Positions 30,600 to 40,700 are shown, numbered from the stretch's first letter. The stretch: 64,000 nucleotides of DNA from Phaeodactylibacter xiamenensis (GCF_000759025.1 NZ_JPOS01000003.1:124001-188000), one strand, 5' to 3'. Notes: generated from the letters alone by a model not told the origin. Numbers and translations are program-made.

Positions 30600-33038
30600 A
30601 TGTTTTACCAATCTGTTTTTTCTACGTTGCTGCTGCTTGGGCTCCTGGGCTCATTGACAGCACAGACGACTATCCAAGGTACCGTTACCGACCCGGCGGG
30701 CGTCCCGCTTACCGGGGCTAATCTTTTGCTATTGCCGGGCGATCAGGGTGCGGCAAGTGATGCGGACGGGCAATTTTCCATTCCAAACGTAGCAGCAGGC
30801 AACTATACCCTGCGCGTGAGCTATGTGGGGTACGAAACCCTGCGCAGGCCCCTCCAAATTGCAGACGGGCAAGGCGAAGTCAGCCTACAGCTCACCCTGG
30901 AGCCCCGCGCGTTCACGGCCGAAGAGCTGACCGTGCGGGCTACCCGCGCCGGAGCGACGACCCCCATGGCGTTCCTCAATGTGGACGAGGAAGACATCGA
31001 GCCGGTCAACCTGGCACAAGACCTGCCCTTTTTGCTGCGGTGGACGCCCTCCGTGGTCTCCACTTCTGATGCTGGCGCGGGTGTGGGCTATACCGGTATC
31101 CGCATCCGGGGCACCGACCCTACCCGCATTAATGTCACCGTGAATGGCATCCCCATCAACGATGCGGAATCGCAGGGCGTGTTCTGGGTGAATATGCCGG
31201 ACTTTGCCAGCTCTGCTTCTGACATTCAGATACAGCGGGGCGTGGGGACGTCTACCAATGGTGCCGGTGCCTTTGGCGCGACCATTAACATCAATACCAC
31301 AGAGCTGAGACCCGAAGCCTACGCTACGCTGAACGGCTCCGTAGGTTCCTTCAATACACAGTGGGCGAATGTGGAATTTGGCTCCGGCCTGCTCAACGGC
31401 AAGTTTACCCTCGACGGGCGCCTGTCCAGTATTACCTCGGATGGGTTTATCGACCGGGCCTCTTCTGACCTTTCCTCCTACTACCTATCGGCAGCCTACC
31501 TGGGCGAAAGCAGCAGCCTGCGCTTCGTGACCTTCTCCGGCCGGGAGCGGACCTATCAGGCGTGGTATGGGGTGCCTAAGGATTTTCTGGAGGTGGACAG
31601 CCTGCGCACGTTCAATCCTTCCGGTACAGAAAAGGAGGGCGAGCCTTACGAAAACGAGGTGGACAACTACGGGCAGGACCACTATCAGTTGATCTACAAC
31701 AACCAAATCAGCCGCAACTGGAGCTTCAATACCGCCCTGCACTACACCCGGGGCGCAGGCTACTTCGAGCAGTACAAGGCAGGCGAATCGCTGGCAGACT
31801 ATGGCCTGATGCCGGTAGACCTGGTGGATACAGTGATTACGCAGACCGACCTTATCCGGCGATTGTGGCTGGACAACGACTTTTACGGGGGCGTGTACAG
31901 CCTCAACTACATCAGCGATGACAACCGGCTGGATGCCACCCTCGGCGGCGGCTACCACCACTACTTTGGCGACCACTTCGGGGAGGTCATCTGGGCTGAG
32001 TTTGCCTCAAATAGCGAGAAGGACTTCCAATACTACCAGAATGATGCCACCAAAACGGACTTTAACATTTACGCCAAGTTCAACTACGAGCTGCTGGACG
32101 GGCTGCACGCCTATCTCGACCTGCAATACCGGCGCGTAGGCTACGAATTCCTCGGTTTTGACCGGCAGGGCAACAACGTTGATCGAACGGAAACACTCGA
32201 CTTTTTCAACCCCAAAGCCGGCCTGTTCTACCTGATCAATAACCGCTCGGAAGCCTTTGCCTCCTTTGCCGTGGCCAACCGGGAGCCCAACCGCAATGAC
32301 TTTGTGGAATCCACCGCCGACAGCCGGCCGGACCCGGAGCGCCTCTATGATACCGAAATCGGCTACGAATACCGCTGGGACCGGGCAGCCATCCACCTGA
32401 CCGGCTACTATATGCTCTACCGGGATCAACTGGTCCTGAATGGCGAGGTCAATGATGTGGGCGCCTTTACGCGTGTGAATGTAGACCGCAGCTACCGCCT
32501 GGGGCTGGAAGTGGCCGGTGGCGCTCAGCTTGCCGATGGGCTGCGCCTGGATGGCAACTTTACGCTTAGTCGCAACCGCATTGCAAGCTATACCGAGTTC
32601 GTGGATGTGTACGATGAGAACTTTACCTACCTGGGGCAGGAGGCTTTCACTTATGAGGAAACAGACCTCTCTTTTTCCCCTGACGTTATTGCGGCAGGCG
32701 GCTTATCCTACGAGACGCTGCGCCTAAAGGACAAGACCGACCTCATCTTCACCCTGCAGACCAAGTACGTCGGGCAGCAGTACATCGACAATACCTCCGA
32801 TGAGAATAATACCCTCGACGCCTACACCTTCAGCGACTTCCGCATCAACTTCAACTGGCGACCGGGCTTTCTGAGGGAGCTGTCGCTCAAGCTTTTGGTG
32901 CAGAATGTCTTTGACGCCCGGTACGAGACCAATGCCTGGTCCTACCGCTATCAGTTTGACGGGAGCCCGGCCCTGGATCAGGGCTTCTTCCCGCAGGCAG
33001 GGCGGAACTTTTTGGTGGGGCTGAGTGTGGGGCTGTAA
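30600..33038 (+). CDS. TonB-dependent outer-membrane receptor under TPP riboswitch control (probable thiamine uptake)
   Basis: I chose the ATG at 30600 (MFYQSVFSTLLLLGLLGSLTAQ); an in-frame GTG at 30570 overlaps the terminator-like hairpin. The protein has 812 residues. Signal peptide ~1-22, a CarboxypepD_reg-like domain (TIQGTVTDPAGVPLTGANLLLL) to about residue 100, then a plug (LTVRATRAGATTPMAF, GYTGIRIRGTDPTRINVTVNGIPINDAES) and a 22-strand barrel ending in aromatic RNFLVGLSVGL. The TPP riboswitch upstream indicates import of thiamine or a precursor, as known for riboswitch-linked receptors in Bacteroidota. No thiamine synthesis or inner-membrane transport gene follows; the next gene is convergent. 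Confidence 0.88.
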   Translation: MFYQSVFSTLLLLGLLGSLTAQTTIQGTVTDPAGVPLTGANLLLLPGDQGAASDADGQFSIPNVAAGNYTLRVSYVGYETLRRPLQIADGQGEVSLQLTLEPRAFTAEELTVRATRAGATTPMAFLNVDEEDIEPVNLAQDLPFLLRWTPSVVSTSDAGAGVGYTGIRIRGTDPTRINVTVNGIPINDAESQGVFWVNMPDFASSASDIQIQRGVGTSTNGAGAFGATININTTELRPEAYATLNGSVGSFNTQWANVEFGSGLLNGKFTLDGRLSSITSDGFIDRASSDLSSYYLSAAYLGESSSLRFVTFSGRERTYQAWYGVPKDFLEVDSLRTFNPSGTEKEGEPYENEVDNYGQDHYQLIYNNQISRNWSFNTALHYTRGAGYFEQYKAGESLADYGLMPVDLVDTVITQTDLIRRLWLDNDFYGGVYSLNYISDDNRLDATLGGGYHHYFGDHFGEVIWAEFASNSEKDFQYYQNDATKTDFNIYAKFNYELLDGLHAYLDLQYRRVGYEFLGFDRQGNNVDRTETLDFFNPKAGLFYLINNRSEAFASFAVANREPNRNDFVESTADSRPDPERLYDTEIGYEYRWDRAAIHLTGYYMLYRDQLVLNGEVNDVGAFTRVNVDRSYRLGLEVAGGAQLADGLRLDGNFTLSRNRIASYTEFVDVYDENFTYLGQEAFTYEETDLSFSPDVIAAGGLSYETLRLKDKTDLIFTLQTKYVGQQYIDNTSDENNTLDAYTFSDFRINFNWRPGFLRELSLKLLVQNVFDARYETNAWSYRYQFDGSPALDQGFFPQAGRNFLVGLSVGL

Positions 33039-33068
33039 TCTCATAAGCATCAACCCAACTTTCCCAGG

Positions 33069-33106
33069 ATTGCCGGTCTTACCTACGGGTGGGATCGGCA
33101 ATTTTA
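33069..33106 (+). terminator. Terminator of the TonB receptor gene
   Basis: Arms ATTGCCG (33069-33075) and CGGCAAT (33096-33102) form a 7-bp stem followed by TTTAACTTT. It lies 30 bases past the stop codon on the plus strand. Confidence 0.65.
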
Positions 33107-33180
33107 ACTTTCGATGGCCTGATTCAACTGGAACCTATTGGGTTCTCTCTACTGACGACATCCAACCTTCAGGGAAGACC

Positions 33181-33247
33181 CCGGTGGCGATTGTGGAGTC
33201 ACGACCTGAGTTGTCCTGTCCGGCCGCGACTCCAAAGTCGCCGCCGG
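33181..33247. repeat. Long imperfect inverted repeat between convergent genes
   Basis: Twenty-base arms starting CCGGTGGCGATTG (33181-33200) and ending in the mirror-image GTCGCCGCCGG (33228-33247) are complementary at 17 of 20 positions, with a 27-base loop that itself contains GGCCGCG. The element could be a REP-like sequence or a remnant of a mobile hairpin. It lacks a T run, so it is not a classical terminator. Confidence 0.65.
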
Positions 33248-33305
33248 ACTAAAGTACAACAACATAATAGCGAAAGAATATCCCATAATGTAGCCGTTTT
33301 AAGGA

Positions 33306-35069
33306 TCAACGATTACCAATCTTCACCACCTTTCCCGCTTCCAGGACACGCCCCTGTTCCTCCAACCGCCAGGTGTAGACGCCCGCCGGATGCCCGCTCA
33401 AATCCAGTGTGTTGAAGCCGGCCGACAGGCGCTGCGTGAGGACGGGCCTGCCCATAACATCGTATACCACGGCATTGGCTTGTACGGGCAGCCAACCCGC
33501 CCGCAGCGACAGGCTGAAGCGCTTCCGGAAGGGGTTGGGGAAAGCAGTGGCAAGTGGGGCTGTTTCCACTTGCTGGGAGACCGTGACGGGCTCTGTAAAC
33601 TCCAGCGTTTTGCACTTCGTATCACTGCCATTGGCGTTGCTGACGGTGAGGCAGACCTCGTAAGTGCCGGGACCGGGGAACGTATGAGCGGGCAGGGTAT
33701 CCATACTGCTGCTGCCCTCGCCGAAGTCCCAGGACCAGGTGGCCGGCTCGTAATCGCTCAGGTCATAAAACTGCACGGTGAAGGGCGTGAGCGTATCCTG
33801 CTCGTAGCGCCAGCGGGAGAGCGGGAGGTTGTCGATGCCGAGGGTATCGCAGGGGCTGCCGTCTATAGGGCCGAGGCGGTAGTTGGGGTAGTTAGGGACG
33901 GAGCCTAAATTGAAGGTGGGCAGCTCTAGGCCACGTTGCTCTATGCGGCAGTCCGGGCATGGGGCACCGGGATTATGGATAACGTGCATGAATCGATTAG
34001 ATAGCCCTCCACAAATGTAAATTTTCCCATCAGGACCGAGCTGTGATAAATAAAAGGTTGTTGGATTGAAATCTATAAACCCATCATAGTTTGCGACAAC
34101 ATTTTGAGTTTCAAGCAAATTGCTGTCAAGCAAGTCATATTGATATAAAAAGTTACCCGATGCAGTATATAAGTATTTTGAGTTTCGAGAAACTGCGCCT
34201 CCTCCTCTGAGGGCTGGAATGTCAAGGATTATTTTCACGTAATTATCAAACAGGCCTGTACAACGGTCAAACTCGTATATTGTCAAATGGTCGCCAACGG
34301 CGTTACTAACAGAATTGTACCTAATGTGCTTGTTGCCATTTGGAGAAAAAAAAGCCTGTCCCCCTCCTATTGGCAATTCATCACCTATCTTTTGTGCCCC
34401 AATGTACTCTACTCCAATAGGCGTAAGTAGAAAACGGTGGAATTCATTTAAAGTATGCCGAGCTGCAATAACCCACCAATCCCGTCCATTTGCGTGGCGG
34501 CAGGCACTAAGTTTGCCATAATCTAAAGTGTCCTCTAAAATTTGCTCTCTCCTTAGAATTACAGCACCTAAACCATCGTTTTGGTTTTTGTTGATTATTG
34601 AGTAATAAAGGTTTTCTCCCGCTATTGAAGATCCTGAAGCAGGAAACTCAAAATTATTAATCTGAGTATTCATGAATGCGAGCAAGGAGTCTGAGTTAGG
34701 TATAGAAATAATTAACCCTGATTGAGCAGATATCCAGCCAGTAGAATAGTCTGATTCCAGCCAGTTTGCTCCGCCATCCATTATTAAATGTTGGCGATTA
34801 TAAATGTTTTGACCATCATAATAACAAAATAGTTGTCCTTCATCATCACTATAAGTGACGTTGTTCTCCCAAAAGTAAGCCTCTCCAAGGGCTTGTTGAT
34901 CAATGACCTCTAAGCGTTCTCCTGCAAAAGCCAGCCGTACTAAACCGAAATCGTTCGATGTGTCTGTTCCTTCTCCACCACTATATCCCATCATCCAATT
35001 GTAGTCGTGTAATTGGGCGTGTAAAAGAGGGTTACCGAACAGAAGTAAAAAACCAATAAAATACCGCAT
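33306..35069 (-). CDS. Secreted PKD-domain protein with T9SS sorting domain (paralogue 1)
   Basis: The protein has 587 residues. Signal peptide MRYFIGFLLLFGNPLLHAQ, then an unusual start LHDYNWMMGYSGGEGTDTSN shared with paralogue 2. Residues ~30-400 resemble a beta-propeller-like region (repeated blocks such as YDGFIDFNPTTFYLSQLGPDGKIYICGG). A PKD domain follows (ATWSWDFGEGSSSMDTLPAHTF, GTYEVCLTVSNANGSD), then a type A T9SS domain (ATAFPNPFRKRFSLSL to VLEAGKVVKIGNR). From about residue 370 onward it is almost identical to paralogue 2, while the first two thirds are clearly diverged. It starts 12 bases after the paralogue's stop, so both are co-transcribed. Cell-surface function unknown. Confidence 0.82.
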   Translation of the reverse strand: MRYFIGFLLLFGNPLLHAQLHDYNWMMGYSGGEGTDTSNDFGLVRLAFAGERLEVIDQQALGEAYFWENNVTYSDDEGQLFCYYDGQNIYNRQHLIMDGGANWLESDYSTGWISAQSGLIISIPNSDSLLAFMNTQINNFEFPASGSSIAGENLYYSIINKNQNDGLGAVILRREQILEDTLDYGKLSACRHANGRDWWVIAARHTLNEFHRFLLTPIGVEYIGAQKIGDELPIGGGQAFFSPNGNKHIRYNSVSNAVGDHLTIYEFDRCTGLFDNYVKIILDIPALRGGGAVSRNSKYLYTASGNFLYQYDLLDSNLLETQNVVANYDGFIDFNPTTFYLSQLGPDGKIYICGGLSNRFMHVIHNPGAPCPDCRIEQRGLELPTFNLGSVPNYPNYRLGPIDGSPCDTLGIDNLPLSRWRYEQDTLTPFTVQFYDLSDYEPATWSWDFGEGSSSMDTLPAHTFPGPGTYEVCLTVSNANGSDTKCKTLEFTEPVTVSQQVETAPLATAFPNPFRKRFSLSLRAGWLPVQANAVVYDVMGRPVLTQRLSAGFNTLDLSGHPAGVYTWRLEEQGRVLEAGKVVKIGNR

Positions 35070-35081
35070 AAGAAAATAGTT

Positions 35082-36845
35082 TTACCGATTTCCAATCTTC
35101 ACCACCTTCCCCACCTCCAGTACGCGCCCCTGCTCCTCCACCCGCCAGGTGTAGACGCCCGCCGGGTGCCCGCTCAAATCCAGCGTGTTGAAGCCCGCGG
35201 AAAGGCGCTGGTTGAGGACGGGCCTGCCCATCGCATCGTATACCATCGCATTGGCTTGTACGGGCAGCCAACCCGCCCGCAGCGAAAGGCTGAAGCGCTG
35301 CCGGAAGGGGTTGGGAAAAGCGGTGGCAAGTGGGAAAGTTTCCGCTTGCTGGGTGGCTATGACGGGCTCTGTAAACTCCAGCGTTTTGCATTTTGTGTCA
35401 CTGCCATTGGCGTTGCTGACGGTGAGGCAGACCTCGTAGGTGCCGGGGCCGGGGAACGTATGAGCGGGCAGGGTATCCATACTGCTGCTGCCCTCGCCGA
35501 AGTCCCAGGACCAGGTGGCCGGCTCGTAGTCGCTCAGGTCATAAAACTGCACCATGAAGGGCGTGAGCGTATCCTGCTCATAGCGCCAGCGGGAGAGCGG
35601 GAGGTTGTCGATGCCGAGGGTATCGCAGGGGCTGCCGTCTATAGGGCCGAGGCGATAGTTGGGGTAGTTGGGGACGGAGCCTAAATTGAAGGTGGGCAGC
35701 TCTATGCCACGTTGCTCTATGCGGCAATCTGGGCAGGGGGCATTGGGATTGTGGATAACGTGCATATAGCGAGTTCCAAAACCTCCGCAAATGTAGATTT
35801 TACCATCTGGACCGCGTTGGGAGGAATGGAAAGTGGTCGGGTTAAAATCAATAAAACCGTCGTATTCTGCTACCAAGGTGCGGCTTGAAAGAATATCTGC
35901 TGCCCATAGGTCATATTGGTAAAGATGAATACCTGCTCCAAGATATAAATACCGGGAGCCTTTTGCTACCGCAGCCCCACCGCCACCACCAAACTGATCA
36001 AAAGCTTCCTGACGGGGATTGCTGAGCAATCCAGTGCATCGGTCAAAATCGAAAATACTCAAGTTGTCCTGTTCTCCTCCTCCTACGCTGTTATACCGGA
36101 TATGCTTATTGCCATCTGGCGTAAAGAAGGCTTGTCCACCTCCAATAATCACTTTATCCCCGATTTGTTGAGTGCCCACCCATTCAAGCCCGGTTGGAGT
36201 CAAAAGAAACCGGTGAAATTCATTAAAAGTATACCTGGCTACAATTATCCACCAATCACGACCATTCGCATGTCGGCAGGCGCTCAATTTGCCAAAATCC
36301 AGAGTATCTTGTAAGGCTTCTTCTTTTCGAAGTATGACTTTACCCAAGCCATTATTTTCCAAAAGATCAATAACTGAAAACAGTAAATCTTCTCCTGCAA
36401 TATTTGAGATTGGAGTTAAATCAGGAAATGAGTTCGTAGTAGAATTAATAATGGACATAGAATGCTCTGAATTAGGAATTGGGAGAGCTAAACCGAGTTG
36501 TGGTGCTATCCACCCAGTTGGATATTCAGTTTCATGCCAATTGGCACCACTATCCATGGTGAGATGAACTTGATTATAAATATTCTCTCCATCATAATAA
36601 CAAAATAATCTTCCACAACTATCACTAAAAGTCACGTTATTAACCCAAAGTGTAGCTTCTCCTACCGCTTGGTGATCAATAATCTCAAGGCTTTCGTCTT
36701 CAAACCTCCACCACATCAGCCCAAACTCATTCGTTGTATCTGTACCCTCCCCACCGCTGTATCCCATCATCCAGTTATAGTCGTGGAGTTGGGCGTGCAG
36801 GAAAGAGCTGCAGAGCAGGAGCAAGTAAACAATAAAGTATCGCAT
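35082..36845 (-). CDS. Secreted PKD-domain protein with T9SS sorting domain (paralogue 2)
   Basis: I chose the ATG at 36845 (MRYFIVYLLLLCSSFLHAQ) to match paralogue 1; the frame is open nine codons upstream. The protein has 587 residues, the same length as its neighbour, with the same order of propeller-like region, PKD domain (WSWDFGEGSSSMDTLP) and T9SS domain (ATAFPNPFRQRFSLSL to VLEVGKVVKIGNR). Conserved lines such as SACRHANGRDWWIIVARYTFNEFHRFLLTP and CPDCRIEQRGIELPTFNLGSVPNY occur in both. It follows the 1263-residue T9SS gene by 63 bases in the same direction. The pair arose by tandem duplication, and the shared 3' halves appear homogenised. Confidence 0.82.
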   Translation of the reverse strand: MRYFIVYLLLLCSSFLHAQLHDYNWMMGYSGGEGTDTTNEFGLMWWRFEDESLEIIDHQAVGEATLWVNNVTFSDSCGRLFCYYDGENIYNQVHLTMDSGANWHETEYPTGWIAPQLGLALPIPNSEHSMSIINSTTNSFPDLTPISNIAGEDLLFSVIDLLENNGLGKVILRKEEALQDTLDFGKLSACRHANGRDWWIIVARYTFNEFHRFLLTPTGLEWVGTQQIGDKVIIGGGQAFFTPDGNKHIRYNSVGGGEQDNLSIFDFDRCTGLLSNPRQEAFDQFGGGGGAAVAKGSRYLYLGAGIHLYQYDLWAADILSSRTLVAEYDGFIDFNPTTFHSSQRGPDGKIYICGGFGTRYMHVIHNPNAPCPDCRIEQRGIELPTFNLGSVPNYPNYRLGPIDGSPCDTLGIDNLPLSRWRYEQDTLTPFMVQFYDLSDYEPATWSWDFGEGSSSMDTLPAHTFPGPGTYEVCLTVSNANGSDTKCKTLEFTEPVIATQQAETFPLATAFPNPFRQRFSLSLRAGWLPVQANAMVYDAMGRPVLNQRLSAGFNTLDLSGHPAGVYTWRVEEQGRVLEVGKVVKIGNR

Positions 36846-36908
36846 AAAAAAGGTATTAGAAAGCCATGCCATCTGAAAAATTCAAGTGGCATGGCTTTTC
36901 AGGAAGAA

Positions 36909-39900
36909 TTATTTAATGACTTTTACGCTTTGAGTGCTGCCGTCTATCAAATGAACCACAGCAATGTACAGCCCTTTTGGGTAAGTGCTCAAATCCGCCT
37001 CCAGGAAGCGATCAGTGGCTTGCAGATTGAATTGGGCTACGCGCTGCCCGTCCGCTCTGTACAGGCTCAGCTCCTGAGCAGCATCCTGCCACTGTAGGGT
37101 CACGCTGTTTTGTACCGGATTGGGATAGGCGCGCAATTCGCTGGCAGTGGTGCTACCAGAGCTTGGTGCCTGGAAGGGCTGCTCGGGATTGCAAAGTGCT
37201 TCATCATCGTACGCCATGGACTCATAGGCTGCCAACACTGTACGGGCGTGCTGCACGCCTTTGCCGCCTTCGTCTGGGCACTGCTGAGCAATTTGCAGGA
37301 GGGTTTGCCATTGCTCACCGGAAAACGCAGGGGATGTCGTGGCTGTCATTTCCAGCAGTATCTGGAATACAGCCCATTCGTTAGCAGCAGCCTGTAACTC
37401 TGTAGCTATTGCTCCACCGGCGTTGAGCAGGCCAGAAGCTTCGGCCGGCACACTACTATACCAATCTGCGACCCACCCGGAGCGCTGCGCTAAAGCCCCT
37501 TCCAGCATCTCCCGAAGCTCGGCCCGCTCCGCTTGATAGGCTATTGAATCTATCGGAGAAAGCTCGGTATTCAAAATACTGTCTATTTGAGCTAGGCTAA
37601 GCAGGTACTCTTCCAATTGCACATCGCTTTCAGCAAGCTGGGCTTCTGCCTGGCTATCCAGTGCAAACAAACGCTGAGTGCCGCTTTCCATTTCCCCTAC
37701 CGTCGCAACGGGGGTGTTGGCTGCCTCTTCCCAAAAAGCGGTCATTAGTGCATTGTCATTCAGCAGTTCCGGATGAGCTTGCAGTTTTTGGTAAACCGAC
37801 CGCCTGCCCCTCCAGTCCCGGGTGGGGCCATATTCCCCGGCCTCCAGGTATCCCCCTTCTACAGCCGTGCTATCGTAGCGGGAAAGTTTGGGGTTGCGGG
37901 TTTCCCCACAAACCTGGTCGGCTTCGCAGTTTCCTGCTTCGAAGCCATCGTCGGGTACTATCCATGGTTGAGTCGTATTTGGAGTGCTTACATCAGGTAG
38001 AGGGTTTTTAGGTGTCATTGGAGGGTTTGTACTGAAATCAACTAAGTATAATGAATTAAGGACTTCAGATAATGCTCCCAAATGAAGTGCCTTCTGAGTG
38101 CCGTAACTCCCCAGCCATTCATTGCCAGGGTGGACTTGCAGGCTTGTCACGGCATCAGACTCACAGCGCAACCCGGTATCGTGGTCGAAGAAATCATTCT
38201 GCCGGTAGCGGGTGTCAGGGCAGGCCCCTTTGAAGCGCAGCCCGGTGCGGTGCCCGTCGGTCGTATTGCAGCAGAGGTATGTGTAGGCAGTGTTCAGCAC
38301 TTCAATGCCCCGGGTATTGTGGCGCTCAGCTTGCATATTGAAAGTGACAGTGTTTTCCCGGATATTGTTGTGATCCCCGCTTTCGCTAAGATGGATCCCG
38401 GCACCTTCTTGCTTAATCAGCGTGGAGCTACCGGTATGGGCGACCAGGTTGCGCTCCACTTCCACCCTGTCTACAAAAGTCAGGGACACGCCATGCCCGT
38501 TATCGTCCGTCATACCTATAACGTTATCCTTTACGGCACCAGAGCTCGAAGGGCTAATGGTATTGGAAAAAAGCACACCAACTGTGAAAGGGTAGTTGTT
38601 ATTGTTCAGTTGAGCCAGGGTATTACTGCGCACAACGAAGAAAGGGATAGCCCCTGTGCTGTTCAGCCCGGCAATCCCATACTGCTCAAATTCCAGGTTA
38701 TTATCGAATACTTCCTTCAAAACTGTAGACCCACTGTGGTTGGCTACTATCAGCCCATCCTTTGTATCTATGGAAGAATTCAAAGCAAAATTTACAGTTG
38801 CAATACCCGATTGGTTCTCGATATGGGTACAGCGCGTCAGTCCCTCAAAGTGGCTGTAGCCAATAAAAACCAGAGCAGCGCTGTTGTCGTTAAGCCCCGA
38901 AAAGACACCATGCCCCCTTAAGTTGTGGAAGTTGGCAAAGGCAGAAGGGAACGCAATAGTAGTGGGGTTAAAGCTACCGGACAGGTCTGAGATATTAGCC
39001 CCTCTAAGCCTTAAGCCGGTATTGAAGGTGATCAGACCATTGCGCACCTCCCGGAAAAAGTTACTATTGGGTGTACTCCCTATCCCCACTTCCAGCAGGT
39101 TGCAATTGGATGCTACGATACCTGCCAGCCCACTTGTGCCCGGTGCAGGTGCCTGTCCGGGATAGGGCGGCAATAAGCCAGCCGCAGTACCCTCGAAGGT
39201 ATTCCCTGCAATCGGAAGTGGTTGATTGACCTGCTCGGGCGAGGCTGTCATGGTATTAGGCTTGTAAATCCCGATGTAATTGTCCTGAAAGACGTTGTTC
39301 GCAATGAGCAAGGTAGAATTATGCAAGGCTTGCACGGCGTATTGGGCACCCGATACCGTACTGGATTCTATGGATAAAGAACCTCCTCCCTCCACAGTAA
39401 TCCCCTTCCACATACGCTCACACCCATTGAACTCTGATTTGAGGCCCTCCAGACTGTTCCCATTAGGTACGGTAAGTTCCACACCTTCGTCAAAATACAA
39501 TATGGAGCCTTGCGCAAAAGTATAACTGGCAAAATCCACCACCGCATCCCCTTCAAAGTACAAAAACTGCGGAGTGGTAGCCGCTTGCACAGGCGGCAGC
39601 AGCCCTTCACTCAATAGTGCACTGAAATTGCCTCCGGAAAGGGCATAAAATGGCTGGCCATCCGGCAAGCATGCCTCCTCGGCAAAGCAGTACTTTTCCA
39701 AAGACTGGCTGAGCGTCCCCGTAGAGGTATGGTCGCAAACGGAACCGTCATAGCTTACTGTATAGTTCAGCCCCAGCGTAATAGGCGCCCCTAAAGGCAG
39801 TTCTGTTGTTTCATTATAGGTAAAAGTGAAGGTCTTACACATTCCAGAACTGACACTGGCACTTTGGCTGGGCGGTATCACCGATATGCTGGCAGGGCTG

Positions 39901-40700
39901 GCAAAAGGGGCGAAATTCAGGATTACGTCTTCGTCTGAACATATCTCGTAAGTCACCGACAGGGCATCGCCGCTGCACAGGTCGCCGGTTACATTGGTGA
40001 TGGTAGCGGTGGGCTCAGTGAAGGTGGGCTCTTTTTGGAGTTGGATGTCGTCTATTACGCAGGCCGCATTCGAATCATCATTTGATGATACTCCAATGTT
40101 TATTCTCACTAACAATTGATCATAGGCATTATTGACAGTCACACAAGGAACTTCTATCGTCTGCCAGCCAGGGTTCAAAGTATTTCCAGGTATTGAAGCT
40201 ATCTGCTGTGCACCTGCCACCAATGGAGGTGCTTGCAGACAAACCGGGTTTGCGATAGGAATCGTTTGTACTCCGGAGGATAGAAAAAATTCAATAGTAG
40301 GATTTGCGAACAAATAATTATTTGAGGGATTAATGCTAAACTTCAAACGGACTTCATCCCCCGCATTTGCAGGTACATCAAGTGCTGCAATTAATCCCTC
40401 TGAGAAGATAGCGGGAATATTATTCGATTCTGCAACATAGCAATCGAGCAATGCTGCATTTATCCCCTGTGGAGGGGAGGCATTAGCCGCAATAGCTGGG
40501 CGCCCAAACCAAGGGCTCCATCCTGGCATGCAATTGTTTCCATCGATCAGCTGCCCGTTAGTGCAGGGCAACGTAACAGGCACACAAGTTTCCACCTCAA
40601 ACCCTTCTTGCAGCAAAAGCTGTGCGGAAAGGGGCGAAGCGGTGGTCAGGAGCAGCATGGCAAGCCAATTGAGCAAGCGCGGGGGATTTAAAACATTCAT
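36909..40700 (-). CDS. Very large secreted protein with right-handed beta-helix and T9SS sorting domain
   Basis: The protein has 1263 residues. Signal peptide ~1-26. Residues ~30-220 resemble a lectin-like/CBM-type beta-sandwich (LLQEGFEVETCVPVTLPC, GWQTIEVPCVTVNN). The middle (about 400-900) carries parallel beta-helix features: short repeating turns such as ALHNSTLLIANNVFQDNYIGIY, GIVASNCNLLEVG, HNNIRENTVTFNM and RGIEVLNTAYTYLCCNTTDG. Residues ~950-1150 are helical and charged (AQLAESDVQLEEYLLSLAQI). The last ~75 residues (ASELRAYPNPVQNSVTLQW to DGSTQSVKVIK) are a type A T9SS domain. It is probably a surface adhesin or polysaccharide-binding protein; no catalytic residues were recognised. 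Confidence 0.8.
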   Translation of the reverse strand: MNVLNPPRLLNWLAMLLLTTASPLSAQLLLQEGFEVETCVPVTLPCTNGQLIDGNNCMPGWSPWFGRPAIAANASPPQGINAALLDCYVAESNNIPAIFSEGLIAALDVPANAGDEVRLKFSINPSNNYLFANPTIEFFLSSGVQTIPIANPVCLQAPPLVAGAQQIASIPGNTLNPGWQTIEVPCVTVNNAYDQLLVRINIGVSSNDDSNAACVIDDIQLQKEPTFTEPTATITNVTGDLCSGDALSVTYEICSDEDVILNFAPFASPASISVIPPSQSASVSSGMCKTFTFTYNETTELPLGAPITLGLNYTVSYDGSVCDHTSTGTLSQSLEKYCFAEEACLPDGQPFYALSGGNFSALLSEGLLPPVQAATTPQFLYFEGDAVVDFASYTFAQGSILYFDEGVELTVPNGNSLEGLKSEFNGCERMWKGITVEGGGSLSIESSTVSGAQYAVQALHNSTLLIANNVFQDNYIGIYKPNTMTASPEQVNQPLPIAGNTFEGTAAGLLPPYPGQAPAPGTSGLAGIVASNCNLLEVGIGSTPNSNFFREVRNGLITFNTGLRLRGANISDLSGSFNPTTIAFPSAFANFHNLRGHGVFSGLNDNSAALVFIGYSHFEGLTRCTHIENQSGIATVNFALNSSIDTKDGLIVANHSGSTVLKEVFDNNLEFEQYGIAGLNSTGAIPFFVVRSNTLAQLNNNNYPFTVGVLFSNTISPSSSGAVKDNVIGMTDDNGHGVSLTFVDRVEVERNLVAHTGSSTLIKQEGAGIHLSESGDHNNIRENTVTFNMQAERHNTRGIEVLNTAYTYLCCNTTDGHRTGLRFKGACPDTRYRQNDFFDHDTGLRCESDAVTSLQVHPGNEWLGSYGTQKALHLGALSEVLNSLYLVDFSTNPPMTPKNPLPDVSTPNTTQPWIVPDDGFEAGNCEADQVCGETRNPKLSRYDSTAVEGGYLEAGEYGPTRDWRGRRSVYQKLQAHPELLNDNALMTAFWEEAANTPVATVGEMESGTQRLFALDSQAEAQLAESDVQLEEYLLSLAQIDSILNTELSPIDSIAYQAERAELREMLEGALAQRSGWVADWYSSVPAEASGLLNAGGAIATELQAAANEWAVFQILLEMTATTSPAFSGEQWQTLLQIAQQCPDEGGKGVQHARTVLAAYESMAYDDEALCNPEQPFQAPSSGSTTASELRAYPNPVQNSVTLQWQDAAQELSLYRADGQRVAQFNLQATDRFLEADLSTYPKGLYIAVVHLIDGSTQSVKVIK

